This document shows positions 33,444 through 45,681 of a stretch of 64,000 nt of DNA, one piece after another (within the stretch, counting starts at the first letter, position 1; each line of letters begins with the position of its first letter). Where the stretch lies: NCBI RefSeq assembly GCF_033568475.1, contig NC_133121.1, positions 133,332,375 to 133,396,374 of the forward strand, in the 5' to 3' direction. Both the position numbers and the translations under genes were made by a program. This DNA is from Henckelia pumila (Eukaryota > Streptophyta > Magnoliopsida > Lamiales > Gesneriaceae). The notes below the pieces were generated by a model, which ran no database searches, was not told where the DNA came from, and worked only from the letters and a program-made list of their open reading frames with translations.

Positions 33444-34990
33444 TATATAGAGCAGTGGAGGGCACAGTTTCGTGGAAAAAAAGTTGAGTGAGAGTATTTA
33501 AGAATTGTACTTCACCAAGTCCACTGCCTTTTCCACTACCCACGACGAACCGGCTCAATGTCTTAAGGGAACTTAATTCCCCAATTTTCGGAGGCATCTC
33601 ATTCAATGAGTAACATTTTCGCAATAAAAGATGACGCAGATTTCTTAAGAATCTCGTTTGTTCAGGCAACCCAACAAGATCGTAACAACAATCTAGGTTC
33701 AAAATTTTCAAATTCCAAAGACTACATATATATGGCATTGGGAAGTGTACGAATCACAGTCCAAGACAAATTCAGATATCGCAAATGTTTCAGATTGCCA
33801 AATGTAGAAGGCATATTGTCAATTATTGTATTGCTTGCATCTAGCGTTCTTAAACCGTTCAGGTTCATCAAACAGAAAGATAAATCTATCTCGAGTCGAA
33901 TGCTACAAGGAAAAGCCACGTGATGGTTTCCCAAATTTACCTGGCGGATTTTGCCTTTCAATGCACTTTTATGATCATTGAATTGTCCTAATTGAACTCC
34001 GGGAACTTTATTCTCCATTACTGATTGAGCGAGATCGTGAACAAGATCATGCATAGTGAATCTTGTTCTTCCTCTATCATCTTTTCTCACATCTTGGAAC
34101 AGAGATCTCAAAACTAGCTCGTTCCATATTTCGTTGCTTATATCCTCCTCTTCAAGTATTCCATTTGATGAAATTTTCCTCACAATCACTGAATCACTCT
34201 CCAAGATATGAAGCCATTCCTTTTCTGTCCTCTTAAATCTCACAAGACCTCCAAGGGCCTTCGCAGCAAGGGGCACACCGCCACACTTTTTCGCTATCTT
34301 ATTCCCAATGGGTTCAAGATTTGGGTGTTCCTCTTTCTCTTGTCCAAAAGCACGATCTTTAAACAACAGCCAACAATTCTCATCAGACAACCCGGATAAG
34401 TGATGGGCGGGAAGTGTTCCCATGATGTCTGCCACCTTCTTAAGGCGTGTGGTGACAACAATTGTAGCACCCTTGGAGCCAAATGCTACTGCGTTCTTCA
34501 ACTTACACCACTTCTCCTGATCATCGTTCCACACATCGTCCAACACTAGCAAGAATCTTTTCTGGTTCAGCAGCTCCCGTAGACGGCATTGTAAGGAATC
34601 CAAGTACGTTAAATCTGAAGAAGTACTTCCTTTACCGGTTGCTGACTCTATTATGGCCTTGATCAGTGTTTTCAAATCAAAATCATCAGAGATACAAACC
34701 CAGATTTTCATATCGAAATGCTCATTTACTTTTGTATCATTAAAGACAATCCGAGCAAGAGTTGTCTTGCCAAGGCCTCCAACGCCAATTATGGGTAACA
34801 CAGAGAGTTGTTCGCAAATTTTCACCTTGTTCACCAAGATGTCCACAATCTCCTCTTTCTCTTCCTCCCTTCCAAAACCATGCAAGGTTTGTGGGGGCAA
34901 TTGCCAAATGCACTTGAAATCAAGAGAACCACTCTTCTCCACCATACAAGGTTTGTGGGGACAATTGCACTTAAAATCAAGACAAGGTGT
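33444..34990 (-). pseudogene. CC-NB-LRR (CNL-type) resistance gene remnant
   Basis: From ATG at 34945: P-loop GVGGLGKTT (residues 54-62), kinase-2 LLVLDDVW (132-139), RNBS-B TIVVTTR (161-167), GGVPLA (222-227), MHD (298-300), then the first LRRs. The tryptophan after the kinase-2 aspartates favours CNL over TNL. The protein would be an intracellular immune receptor. Defects: no coiled-coil domain, replaced by a tandem copy of a SLDFKC-W-LPPQTL segment and LRR-like sequence; about 50 residues of ARC2 with the RNBS-D block missing after residue 250; a frame change near 33725 in a TA run, with LRR coding continuing (SLWNLKILNLDCC) to about 33445, where the hAT-like element begins. Confidence 0.8.
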
Positions 34991-35015
34991 AATGCTCTAG
35001 CGGTTAATTAAAATG

Positions 35016-36147
35016 TACTATATGAATACACAAAGTATAATTAAAAAATCTAGCATCCAGATTTAATCTTAAATCACACCGAATTTTCCTAATTTATTTT
35101 ACAGTCTATTTCTAAAACAGTTAAACCTATTAAAATATTGACGGATCAATCTTTCATAATTCAAATCAAATTCAAATGCATTTGGAATTGTGAGAATTCA
35201 GTTTCACCTAAAACCGCATACTGAAATCGAATATTATTTCTAGTCGGTTTAACCATATGTCAATTATTGGAGTGATCAAAATCAATTCCTAACATTTCGA
35301 CTCGGAATTAATTAACAAGCAACTAAATAATTGATCAGGTTATTCACAAGACAGAATTTAAATCCAATAATCAATAATTTGAAGAAAGATCTAAAATTCC
35401 AAATCAAAATTCACATGTTCGACATAAAATTGTTCGGCCCAATCTCGCCGTCTTGGTTGAAGAAATAATAATCAATAATTGAAAACAATATTCAACAAAA
35501 GTTTAATAATTTAAAGAAGAAAGGAAGAAGAACTCGAATGGAACGTTTTTCAATCTCCAAGCCTCCACCCTAGCCGCTTCACGATCTCTGCGTGCGATTG
35601 TCACCCCTTAATCACGTTCTGCACTCTCTTATTTATATGTCTTTGAAAGCCCATAAAATAAAGCCCGAAAAGTTAAGAATTTTAATTTCCGAAATTTTAT
35701 TTTTCTGATTCTGCGACATGCACGGACCCTCGATAAGGGTCCGTGCCCACCTCCGGGTGCCCTCGGCCTCAAATTATTTTTTTCCTCGCGACATGTCCGG
35801 ACCCCGTGCCACCTCTGTGCATACATATGTGTCAGCGCGCAGTTTTCTTGAAAAAATAATATTTTGAGTTCTAGCCGTCGGATCGAGCCGATATTTTGAC
35901 AGCAGCTTTAAAACATCTTGAACTTGATTTTGAACGGTAAAGATCGGATTTGCATCTTTCTAAAATAAAATATGATTTTTATATCATGGCTGCTCCGTAA
36001 TTCATTCTTCAAAAATCCATTTTCCTACAAAATTAACCCGGAGAGTGAAATGCACACACATGCACTAAAACACATAAAAACAATATGAATGCACACAAAA
36101 TAGACATAAAAATAGCACGAAATAATTCATATAAAATGCACTTATCA
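35016..36147 (-). mobile_element. Possible Athila/Tat-type gypsy solo LTR
   Basis: The minus strand starts TGATAAGTGCATTTTATATG at 36147, an opening I associate with Athila-like LTRs, and continues with typical LTR wording such as CCGATCTTTACCGTTC and a GC-richer block (35690-35830). The left end is uncertain; homology to the copy near 30585 stops at about 35015. No target duplication found. No gene. Confidence 0.4.
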
Positions 36148-36198
36148 ATTACCCTTATAATATCTTTCCTTATATAATAAAATCTTATTATACTTTAA

Positions 36199-36339
36199 GA
36201 GTTTGATCACATGAACAACCACTAAGGGCAACTACGAGAGCAAGAGTTGACGTGACACCTTGTATATCCAATAAATGAATAACACGTCAGCTGTTGCTCA
36301 CGTAGTTGTCAATGGTGGTTGCTCATGTGATCAAAACTC
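36199..36339. mobile_element. MITE with Mutator-type target duplication
   Basis: Near-complete foldback: GAGTTTGATCACATGA at the left and TCATGTGATCAAAACTC at the right, also CAACCACT/GGTGGTTG and GACGTG/CACGTC. Flanked by a perfect 10-bp repeat TATACTTTAA (36189-36198 and 36340-36349). 141 bp. Confidence 0.85.
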
Positions 36340-36349
36340 TATACTTTAA

Positions 36350-37515
36350 ATTAAAAGACATCAAATACAATACTTTTATATGTTAACAATTTACAGTTTA
36401 ATATTTTTTAAAAAATTTCATAATATTTTATCATATATAAATAAAATAACAAAAATATTTTATTTTGCTCATAAAATATTTATATTTATCTTAAATGTTA
36501 GTATGCTTATACAAAATATTAGACAATTTTTTTTCATGAAGATATATGAAATAATTGATGTAAAAAGTTTTGATTTATCAAAATTTTATTAAATGTGATA
36601 TAATATACAAAGTATCTTAATATATAAGATAAAATTTACATTTCTATGTTATTATATATTTTGTATTTTGTAATATATATTTTTGGTGATTAACAATTTG
36701 ATTTTATAGTATAAAAATATCATTTAAATTTTATTTATGTTATGTATATAAATACTAAATATTAATTTATATGTTTGTTTTTATTTTTTACTTTGTAAAA
36801 TTTTAAATACACAAATATATTAACTATGACAGAATTTTAATATATAATAAAAAATTACAAAGATATGTAATAAAAATTAAAAATAAAAACGGAACATCAT
36901 TTGTTACAAAAATTTGATAAACAAATATAAATTAGCACAAAAATAAAAATAAAAATTAGTTTTTAAAATTTTTTATATTTATTTTTGTGTTTAATGATAA
37001 CAAATTTAACCATCATTTTTCGAGTAATTAACATATTTTAGGAATTTCTCATTGAAATCATTGTTGAATTTACTAAAATAAAATCAATCATTTAGAGGGC
37101 ATTATTGTCAATTTTTATATAACTATTAAAGATGGAGTGCAATTAACAAAAAATAAAGTGTAAATAACACTTTTCATTTTTTATTACCTTTTGATTCATG
37201 CTAAATTAATTTTTATTTATAAATGGATCTTCATGTATATATTTTAAAAACATTTATTTTCATTCACTAAGTATATATTACCGTCTCATTGTCTTGTAGA
37301 AAATAATTTATAGTATGATTTAAGTTTAACCTACACAAAATTAACTTGGCCATTAGTCATTTGAAAATCACGTGCAAAATACGCACTATTTCCTAGCATA
37401 TATATTTTACAAGTGTGAAAATCCGGTGTAACTTTGTTCTTCCCAAGATAAAGTAATCGGAGCAGGACTATTATTATATTATTACTAGATATCGCGCATA
37501 CACGTTGTGTGTAAC
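36350..37515. other. Very AT-rich intergenic DNA
   Basis: Runs of A/T words; no gene, RNA or defined repeat seen. Confidence 0.55.
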
Positions 37516-37523
37516 ATTATATA

Positions 37524-38014
37524 CAGAGGTAGACCTAGAAAATTTTTTCAGGGGCGCAATTAAGAGCGGAGCCACGTGTTACTCCGTCGAGTGGTATCAT
37601 AGGTGACCACTTTGTTTTCTATATTTTCTATACATTAAATTTAGTTTATTTTGTCAATATATGTGTTAACAATTTTAAAAATAAAAAGATACAAGCTAAA
37701 CACATTAAAAAAATACAATTCAGACAAAAATAAAAATCTAACTATGTTAAACGATACAATTCATAAAAAAAATCACGAATGCATAATTTATATCATTAAA
37801 TGACAAACAGAAAATTTAAAATAGTGTCATCAATACGTAATAATTTATTATATTATTTAATAAGTTCTTAAATAATTTTATTTTTCAATATATAACACAA
37901 ATATGAATTAAAATTGATATGTATCATATTTTATTTTATTAAATAAATAATAAAAAAAATTATGAAAAATTGAGGGGGAGCCTTTCCCCTGGATCCTATA
38001 TGGGTCCGCCCCTG
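37524..38014. mobile_element. hAT-like MITE
   Basis: Starts CAGAGGTAGACC and ends GGGTCCGCCCCTG (inverted: CAGGGGCGGACCC). Flanked by ATTATATA at 37516-37523 and 38015-38022. 491 bp, no coding. Confidence 0.75.
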
Positions 38015-38022
38015 ATTATATA

Positions 38023-39800
38023 ACATTAAAATGTTGTAAAAATATTTATGAAAAAAAATCAACTAGTGAAAATATAGAGAGAACATGAAGTATTTTGTGT
38101 GAAAAGTAGAGTGAGAAGAAGGTTGTTAGGGAAAAAAAGTTGGAAAAATAATATTAAAAAAAATAGAAGCTAATGTGAAAGATGGGTAAAAGTAAAACAA
38201 AAGTGAGATAATACAAACAAGTATTAGCACAATAAAACAATCTCAAAGTTAGTATACATTTTTTGTGGACTAGTTGACAAAAAATGCATAATATAAAGAT
38301 GATGATCTTATCAATATATAGATAAGATAATGATGTATTATATTAATTTTTTTTATAATAAAGTAATATTTTATAGAGTTTATAAAAAATACTTTTTAGT
38401 TTTGTTTTTAACGATCATGTATTTTGACGTCATAAAAAAAATAAGCAAACATTTTCCTTTTTCCTTTTTCCACAATTTGCCATAAATGCACCTCTTTTCC
38501 CATATAACTGGTTACAAAAGGTCCTTTTTTAAAAAAAAAATTATTTTTTCCAATCATTATTAGCTGGCTTCTTCCGATCTTTGTACCACAACAAAATAAT
38601 ATTATTTTTTTCGCAATAGTTAATCAGCCACGTTTGATTGTTAATACTTTATGGATTATACGGATAATGTAGCAATATAGGATTCACATTTCATAATCAC
38701 ACCAACCAACCGAAAATATTATGCGATGATATACAAATTAAAAAGACCAAATTAATATGTCTATATCACTCTCTCTTTCTTTATTAACTATACTATTAAG
38801 TATCATAATTCATACATATAAATAATTACCCATTTAGTATGTACTAAAAAAAGAATCAATTGCTTAATAATTATTATTGTAATGGGTACAAGATATACTA
38901 AATTAGGCAGTGTGTGAAATCGTGAATATATCTGTTTAAATTATAAGCATTTTCAAATATCAAAATTCAAGAAAATCACGTAGATTGCCTAATTCAAGCA
39001 AACAGCCGCCAAGCTTTATGTCTGTTTCTCTGATTTCAGGGCCAATGCGTTGAAACCACGTGTCAATGTAATATTGGTGTTGGTGCTGAAGAAACAGCCA
39101 TTAAGTTTGGCCAGCTTGACTTTTGATCCAAAGGTTAAATGTCAACTTTCCACTTAATCTTTAACTAATACGATTTTGCCACACGTCTCTCAAATAAGTT
39201 AGAGTTCACTAAACGATTGATTGTACTCGGTTCGATCTTACGATGGAAATTTTTATTTTACACTTATTTAGTCAATGTTCTAACTAGTATAAAAAATTGT
39301 TAGAAGTAGCTCGTATGTTTATTATTTAATAATAATGAGAATAGATTAGTAAGTGAACAGAGAAAATAATATTAAATATGAAAATTGAAGTTTTTCTATT
39401 AAAAAACAAGAAAGTAATTGGGTTCACTTATTCCACTAAGTCAAACTCAGGATTTGGATAATAGATATCCACCTAGCTAAATACATTTGCGTGTTTCTTT
39501 TATTATCTACCATCAATGTGACAAAACTTGTACCTTCATTACAAGTTTGATGATGTTGATTTGATATTGTAAAATTCCAACATCTCGAAAACTCTAATTT
39601 TTAAAAAATTATATTGTATAATTTTGATTTGTTAATCATAAAATCTTTTGACTTTTTTCAGTTTTCATTTTTGGTTTAACTGATAAAATTAAATCTCGTT
39701 GCATATTTGTGATTCAGCCAAATTTTTAATTATTTATGTGATTGCAAACATGATACACGATTACATACATAATTCAAAAATCAAAATTTGACATCACCCC
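38023..39800. other. AT-rich intergenic DNA
   Basis: No gene seen. A less AT-rich patch at 39000-39160 has no recognisable coding. Confidence 0.5.
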
Positions 39801-40300
39801 AACAGTAGAAGTGTAAACGAGTCAAATTACTCGTAAGCAACTCGAGAGCGTCTTAGTCAAAACTTGACTCGAGTCGAGTTCGAGTAGCTCGAATATTATA
39901 TATGGCCCCGTTTGGTTTCAAAAGCCAGGCCAAAAAAGCACTTTTTTAAGTGCTTTTCATTTAATAAAGTGTTTGGCTGACCAAAAAAGTGCTTAAATAA
40001 GCACTTTTTAAAGTCAAAATTAGAGTTTTTTCAAAAGCAAAAAATTATAGCTTAAAAAAGTGATTTTTTTAAAAAATGTCTACCAAATCCAAACGGGGTC
40101 TATATGTGTTCGAGTAGCTAGCGAGCTACTTGATTATATATATAAGTTTATTTTTCGAGTTCGAGCAACTTGAAATATACATGAATCGAGTTTAAATTTG
40201 AAATTAATTATTCGAGTTCGAGTTCGAGCTTGAATAGACCAAATATTAATCGAGTCGAACTCAAATATTATGATATTTGACTTATTTACACGTCTAAGTA
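39801..40300. mobile_element. Foldback element rich in CGAGTTCGAG words, interrupted by a MITE
   Basis: Outer ends GTGTAAACGAGTCAAAT (about 39808) and ATTTGACTTATTTACAC (about 40273) are inverted relatives. Inner GAGTCGAGTTCGAGTAGCTC words repeat on both sides of the smaller element at 39905-40100. A similar sequence lies at 52820-52980. Confidence 0.5.
39905..40100. mobile_element. hAT-like MITE nested in a foldback element
   Basis: GCCCCGTTTGG at the left and CCAAACGGGGT at the right; flanking TATATATG (39897-39904) and TATATGTG (40101-40108), an 8-bp duplication with one mismatch. 196 bp; inside, GTGCTTTT/AAAAAGTGCTTA words fold back. Confidence 0.7.
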
Positions 40301-42310
40301 ACCCCAATAACATGAAGCTCTACAAACAAAGTTAGATATTATATAATAACGACAAAAACCTCACTATTATATAATAATAAATAATTATTAAAAAAAAACT
40401 TTGATTGGGATTTTAATTCGCCCTCGCCCATCCTCGTCCTAAACTTTATTACGGTTGAGATTCCGACATCCAAATCTCACTCTCACTCTGTTACTGCTCT
40501 AATTCTTTAAAATTTTATTCATTTATTTTTAATTTTCTAACAAAAAAATTATTAAGTATATACCAATATCTGCGATTGGTGCGGCCGATTATTTGGGAAA
40601 GAACAATTTTCAACGAGTTCATGAATTTGTTCTCATAACTCGATCTCATGACTATGTGAATGCAAATTATTATATTATAAATATAATTTACATATAAATT
40701 TCGATAAATTAATATGATAATAAATGTTCGGAAGATCCTTGTATAAATATATGATTCCATCAATATTATAAATTAATATTATTTTAAAATTATAAAATAT
40801 AACTATGACAAGTTAGTAAAATGTGTGATTATATTGTTATTTGTTTTTATAAAATTTAAATATAATTAAAACGTTATTCTAATCGAATTTTATCTTCAAA
40901 TTTTCTCGTTGCATCCAAAAAATCTGGTTGCATTTTTGATCTGCGATAATAAATTGTAAAGAACTGTTTTCTCTATGAATGTTTCATTTCATTTAATTGA
41001 TTTCAAAATATACTATTGGAGTATTTGCAACCTCTAAAAATAAGTGATTATAAATTTTTTTAAACAAATTTGTGAAAAAAATCAATAATAACTTAATTTT
41101 AATGATTGACAACACTACTTATATCATTTTTTACGTCATCATTAATGAAATTTTCAGTTGTGCTATATATCTATAATTTTTTTAAAATTTGCACTTGTGA
41201 GCACATCCATTTTTACCTAGATAATATTGAACATTTTTTAGTAAATAATACAAAAATATATAGTGCTACATCAATTTAAGTACTACATATATGTTTGATC
41301 GAAAATGCACTATTTAAAACAATAACTTAATAATTTATTGATTAATAATATATCTATAGATTAAAAAATTATTCCATGGCCCCGACATTATTAATTTATA
41401 GAGATTTTATTCTATAGTGTTAACAATCTGTTAATTGTTTTCAAGTGCGAATTTTATTCAACAAAAGAGGTTAATTAACAATATTCATCCAGTTAGGTCA
41501 AAAGGGCAACCACCTCACGTATTTGATTTCAAACCATTTTTAATTTATATATATAATCCCAGTTGGCTTTTCAAGTATATGATGACAATTGCTTACAAAG
41601 CGTTAAAAGTTGAACTCTTCAACTCAAATTCTACAAACAATTACGAACAATCCCTTGAATAAATGTGGTAAATGTTATTTTATTTTACGGGATTCGATAT
41701 TAAAGGTCAGATCGGTCACACGCATCGCACCGCCTCAAAAAAAAGCCCGCGTCTTTAATAAATGATAGTCATCTACCAGATTGCATAAAAATAAACGCGT
41801 CTCACGATAAGATCATGCACGAAACATACACACATGTATCAAGATCACAAAAAATCATGGAGCTTTATCTTAACCTCGATAGAGATGTGGACTTTCACGC
41901 CATTTTTACATGACTTACAATAATAAGGTATAAAGTTACCACACAAGATGAACTGCATTTGGTCAAATTTAAACAATGAACATGGCTTTTATTAATTGCT
42001 ATGACTACTAATAAAAAAAGAAGGCCTAAAACAATCTTCTCCTTTCCCAATACTTGTGATTCACGTTTCTTTCCACCCCAAAATCACAAGTATTTATGGG
42101 CCTTCTTCTTCCCCATAATTCTTTCTAAACCTCTTGGCTTCTATTTTTCACACATAATCACTCTATACATAAAAAAAATAAGGATATCTCGGGGTCGCCT
42201 TGATCGCCCTCCATCACGATCCACGCCCGAAATAGTCCCCTGTCTTTTTGGGCCGTGTTATAGTCCACCTTAGGATCTTGCCACATTGAGGTTTTTTTTT
42301 ATAGAAGATC
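40301..42310. other. Intergenic DNA upstream of the NAC gene
   Basis: No gene. The last 300 bases presumably hold the NAC promoter and 5' UTR; CTATACATAAAA near 42162 is a weak TATA candidate. 41700-41760 and 42180-42270 are less AT-rich. Confidence 0.4.
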
Positions 42311-43393
42311 ATGGAATTGCCTCCTGGATTTCGATTCCATCCGACCGACGAAGAGCTGATCACTCATTACTTATCAAAGAAGATCGTTGATTGCGATTTC
42401 TCCGCAACAGCTATAGGAGAGGTTGACATGAACAAAGTCGAGCCTTGGGACTTACCATGTAAGTTTTTCAATCTCCTTTTTAAAAATTAGTCCACCAATT
42501 CATGTAACATTGGTATTCATTTATATATTCTGGTTGTTGGTGAGTGAAGGGAGGGCAAAAGTAGGGGAAAAGGAATGGTATTTCTTCTGCGTGAAGGACA
42601 AAAAGTATCCGACGGGGTCGAGGTCGAACCGGGCCACGGCCGCCGGCTACTGGAAAGCCACTGGCAAAGACAAAGAGATCTTCCGGGGGGAAACACTGGT
42701 GGGAAGGAAGAAAACACTGGTTTTCTACAAGGGCAGGGCCCCTAAAGGCGAAAAATCCAATTGGGTTGCGCATGAATACAACATGGCTAATGTTTCAACC
42801 CAGGTAAACAATAATCTCCCATGTTTTATATATAATTCTAGCTAGTGTAGCCTTTCTAATTCAAGTATATATGAAAAGATTGTATATTTGTTTTGCAGAA
42901 CAATTGGGTGCTAAGCAGGGTATTTCACAAGACAAGTGGTGGGAAAAAGGTCCATATCTCTGAACTCATCAGAATGCAACCTCCCACAGCTCCTCCACAA
43001 GTGATGGATCCTAATCCTAATCCAACATACCATAACACCAAACCGGAGCCCATGGAATCCGAGTCCTGCGTCGTGCCCTGCTTCTCCAATCCCATTGTTC
43101 CTAGTTCATACCCTTGGGGAGCTTTTGGCCAGGTCCTGGATCCATCCGGTGGGACGGGACGCCAAATCCCGGGTTTTGTCACCCTTGATGAATCCTCCAT
43201 TTTCAGGGATATGGTTGGGCAGGCTGTGAATGATGAGTGCAAAATAGAGGGAGAAATGGGTAGTGTTTCTCAAGAAACAGCATTCAGCACTGACAATTCA
43301 AATCTTGAAGTGGAGAATATGCCATTCGATGGACAAAGACTTGCATTAGCTTCTGTTGGATCACTTGATTTGGAAATCCTTTGGGGGTACTAG
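42311..43393 (+). CDS. NAC domain transcription factor (NAM/CUC/ORE1-NAC100-like)
   Basis: Three exons: 42311-42458, 42550-42803, 42899-43393; introns 91 and 95 bp with GT-AG borders, the first splitting the Trp codon of LPW as is usual in NAC genes. About 298 residues. NAC subdomains: [96 protein letters not shown] is shortened: after [12 protein letters not shown] it goes straight to [11 protein letters not shown], about ten residues shorter than the usual form. The C-terminal region has HVPCFSN-like VVPCFSN (miR164 site) and ends [10 protein letters not shown], resembling the W-containing activation end of this clade. Nuclear transcription factor for development or senescence by family. 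AATAAA at about 43417 may end the mRNA. Confidence 0.9.
43068..43088 (+). promoter_or_regulatory. miR164 target site in NAC mRNA
   Basis: The stretch CGTGCCCTGCTTCTCCA (43072-43088) pairs perfectly with miR164 positions 1-17 as I recall the miRNA; the four bases upstream do not match. It encodes VPCFSN, the position of the conserved site in NAC1, CUC1/2 and ORE1 relatives. Confidence 0.8.
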
Positions 43394-43469
43394 AAGTTCT
43401 ACAACAATTGTATAAAATAAAATACATATTATAAATTACGTATATTGTGATAAGTTAAGTTTGTGTCTA

Positions 43470-44018
43470 TTGTTATTATTATTTATTTATTTATCCACAA
43501 CATATAGAGGGGAAGCATTCGAATACATTCATTTGTAGATAGCCTGATCCGGGGATATTCAATTGATGGAGTGTATATCTTTGGTATAGAACATTTGAAT
43601 TTTAGTGGTGAAGTGTGTATTGTTGTGAAGATTATGTATTGGAATGGATATTGTTTTATTTATATTATTATTATAATTTTTTTTTGAAACCATATTATTA
43701 TTATAATTTATAATTGGTTTTTTTGGGTAATTTTATTTATTTACTCCAATTAAAATGTTTTGACAGGAAAATTTGTGGCTGCAGAAGGTACTAACCGGGT
43801 CTTTCGACCTTCCACATGGGTAATACCTCCTCTGTGTTTGATGGTCATGATTGACCAATTTGCATGTGGGTCCCACATGAAAATTGTGTGTGGCCAAATC
43901 ATAGCCATCAATTTTGCCGAGGGGATACATTTCAACCCACCTTAAGGGTATTAATCTATCTAATAGGAGATCTAACAACTCATTTGTCATGTTAACTCTA
44001 TAATATTAATCATATATA

Positions 44019-44058
<40 letters not shown>

Positions 44059-44219
44059 TATTAATTTATTTATACACAACATATAGATGGGAAGCATTGG
44101 AATACATTCATTTGTAGATAACGTGATCCAGTGATATTCAATTGATGAAGTGTATATCTTTGGTATAGAACATGGAATGGATATTGTTTTATTTATATTA
44201 TTTTTTTTTTTTGAAACCA

Positions 44220-44271
<52 letters not shown>

Positions 44272-44565
44272 TATAATTGGTTTTTTTGGGTAATTTTATT
44301 TATTTACTCCAATTAAAATGTTTGGACAGGAAAATTTGTGGCTGCAGAAGGTACTAACCGGGTCCTTCGACCTTCCAGAGGGGTAATACCTCCTCTCTGT
44401 TTGATGGTCATGATTGACCAATTTCATGTGGGTCCCACATGGAAATTATGTGTGGCCCAATCATGGCCATCAATTTTGTGGAGGGGTATATTTCAACCTA
44501 CCTTAAGGGTATTAACCTAATAGGATATTTAACAACTCATGATTTGTCATGTTAACTCTATAATA
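43470..44565. repeat. Diverged tandem duplication downstream of the NAC gene, with (ATT)n arrays
   Basis: Copy 1 (about 43470-44010) and copy 2 (about 44050-44565) share long blocks, e.g. ATACATTCATTTGTAGATA, GTGGCTGCAGAAGGTACTAA and TTTGATGGTCATGATTGACC. Copy 2 lacks about 70 bp present in copy 1 after GTATAGAACAT. (ATT)n tracts lie at about 44030-44070 (between copies) and 44220-44270 (inside copy 2). Short frames inside are not supported as genes. Copy 1 begins directly after the NAC 3' UTR. Confidence 0.8.
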
Positions 44566-45151
44566 TTAATTATGTATATGTGTTGAAATGTGGACCTTTG
44601 GATGAATGATTTGATTATTAACCATATGGTAGGATCTCATTAACCCTCGGCCAGATCGAATCATCCATGATGTAATGTAATCATTAACCGTGTGCAAAAT
44701 AATTAGTATTAATTGCAAAAATCTTTATAAACAGATCCATAATCTATATTAAGATTGCGAAAATTAAAATAGAAGATACGAAATAATCTTAAAGATTATG
44801 GCCTAACGTACTGTTTGGTTAAGTGATATGATAAATAATACATAAAAAAGTAATAGAATGTAATAATAAATAAATAAAAAATGATAGTTAATATAATATT
44901 GAATTTGATTGATAGATTATAGTTGATTTGATTTGATTGATTAAATTTATATAAAAATATTAAATGAAAATTTTATTTTTTTAACATTAAATAAAATATA
45001 AATAATATTATTTATAAGGGGTAATATAATAATTTAAATTCAATGATTTGATTGATGTAAAATTAATAATTAAGAGATGAATAAATAATATAACGAGAAG
45101 AACGCGAGATTGAATGAGATGAGTTATATAAGATTACAAGGATTAACATGA
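44566..45151. other. AT-rich intergenic DNA
   Basis: Includes TGTTTGGTTAAGTGATATG near 44812, a start often seen in MITEs, but no matching end was found. No gene. Confidence 0.4.
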
Positions 45152-45160
45152 TGAAATATA

Positions 45161-45461
45161 GAGAAAATTGCTTTTTTAGTCATGTATATTTGTCACTTTG
45201 CGATTTTGGTCATCTATATGTTCAGATATCAGTTTTAGTCTGCTATCTTTATTTTTTTGGTAATTTTAGTCTTTTTTATGATGTGGCGCTGATACAGTGT
45301 TGATGTGAGGCTGACGTGTATAATGTCAATAATCATTTTCGAATAAAAAAGATTGAAATTGCCAAAAATCAAAACATGCAAGACTAAAACTGAAATTTGA
45401 AAACATAGAGGACCAAAATCGCAAAATAACAAACATAAAATAACAAAATTGCAGTTTTTCC
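45161..45461. mobile_element. Foldback MITE with 9-bp target duplication
   Basis: About 85-bp inverted ends: left has CTTTGCGATTTTGGTC and ATCAGTTTTAGTC; right has GACTAAAACTGAAATTT and GGACCAAAATCGCAAAA. Flanks TGAAATATA (45152-45160) and TAAAATATA (45462-45470), 9 bp with one mismatch. 301 bp; Mutator-like by duplication length. About 220 bp upstream of the DnaJ-like gene start. Confidence 0.8.
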
Positions 45462-45681
45462 TAAAATATATTATGCCTTTTTCGGTTTTTTGTTTTTGTT
45501 TTTATTTACTAAAACAATCATTTTTCATAGAAGAAAACGGGGAAAATCGGGCTTTCGAACACGAGTTTAATATACAAACTTATGAAATCGCAATGTTTAC
45601 ATATTAGATTATATTATATGACTCTTATTGTTGTTGTCTCACTCTCCCCTCATTTCGCTAGTGATCGAAGGTTTCACGCTC

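Noticed and set aside
43760..43945. 61-codon frame after a TTTGACAG acceptor-like site downstream of the NAC gene
   Set aside because: The duplicate copy has a different frame and no conserved protein; no upstream exon is evident.
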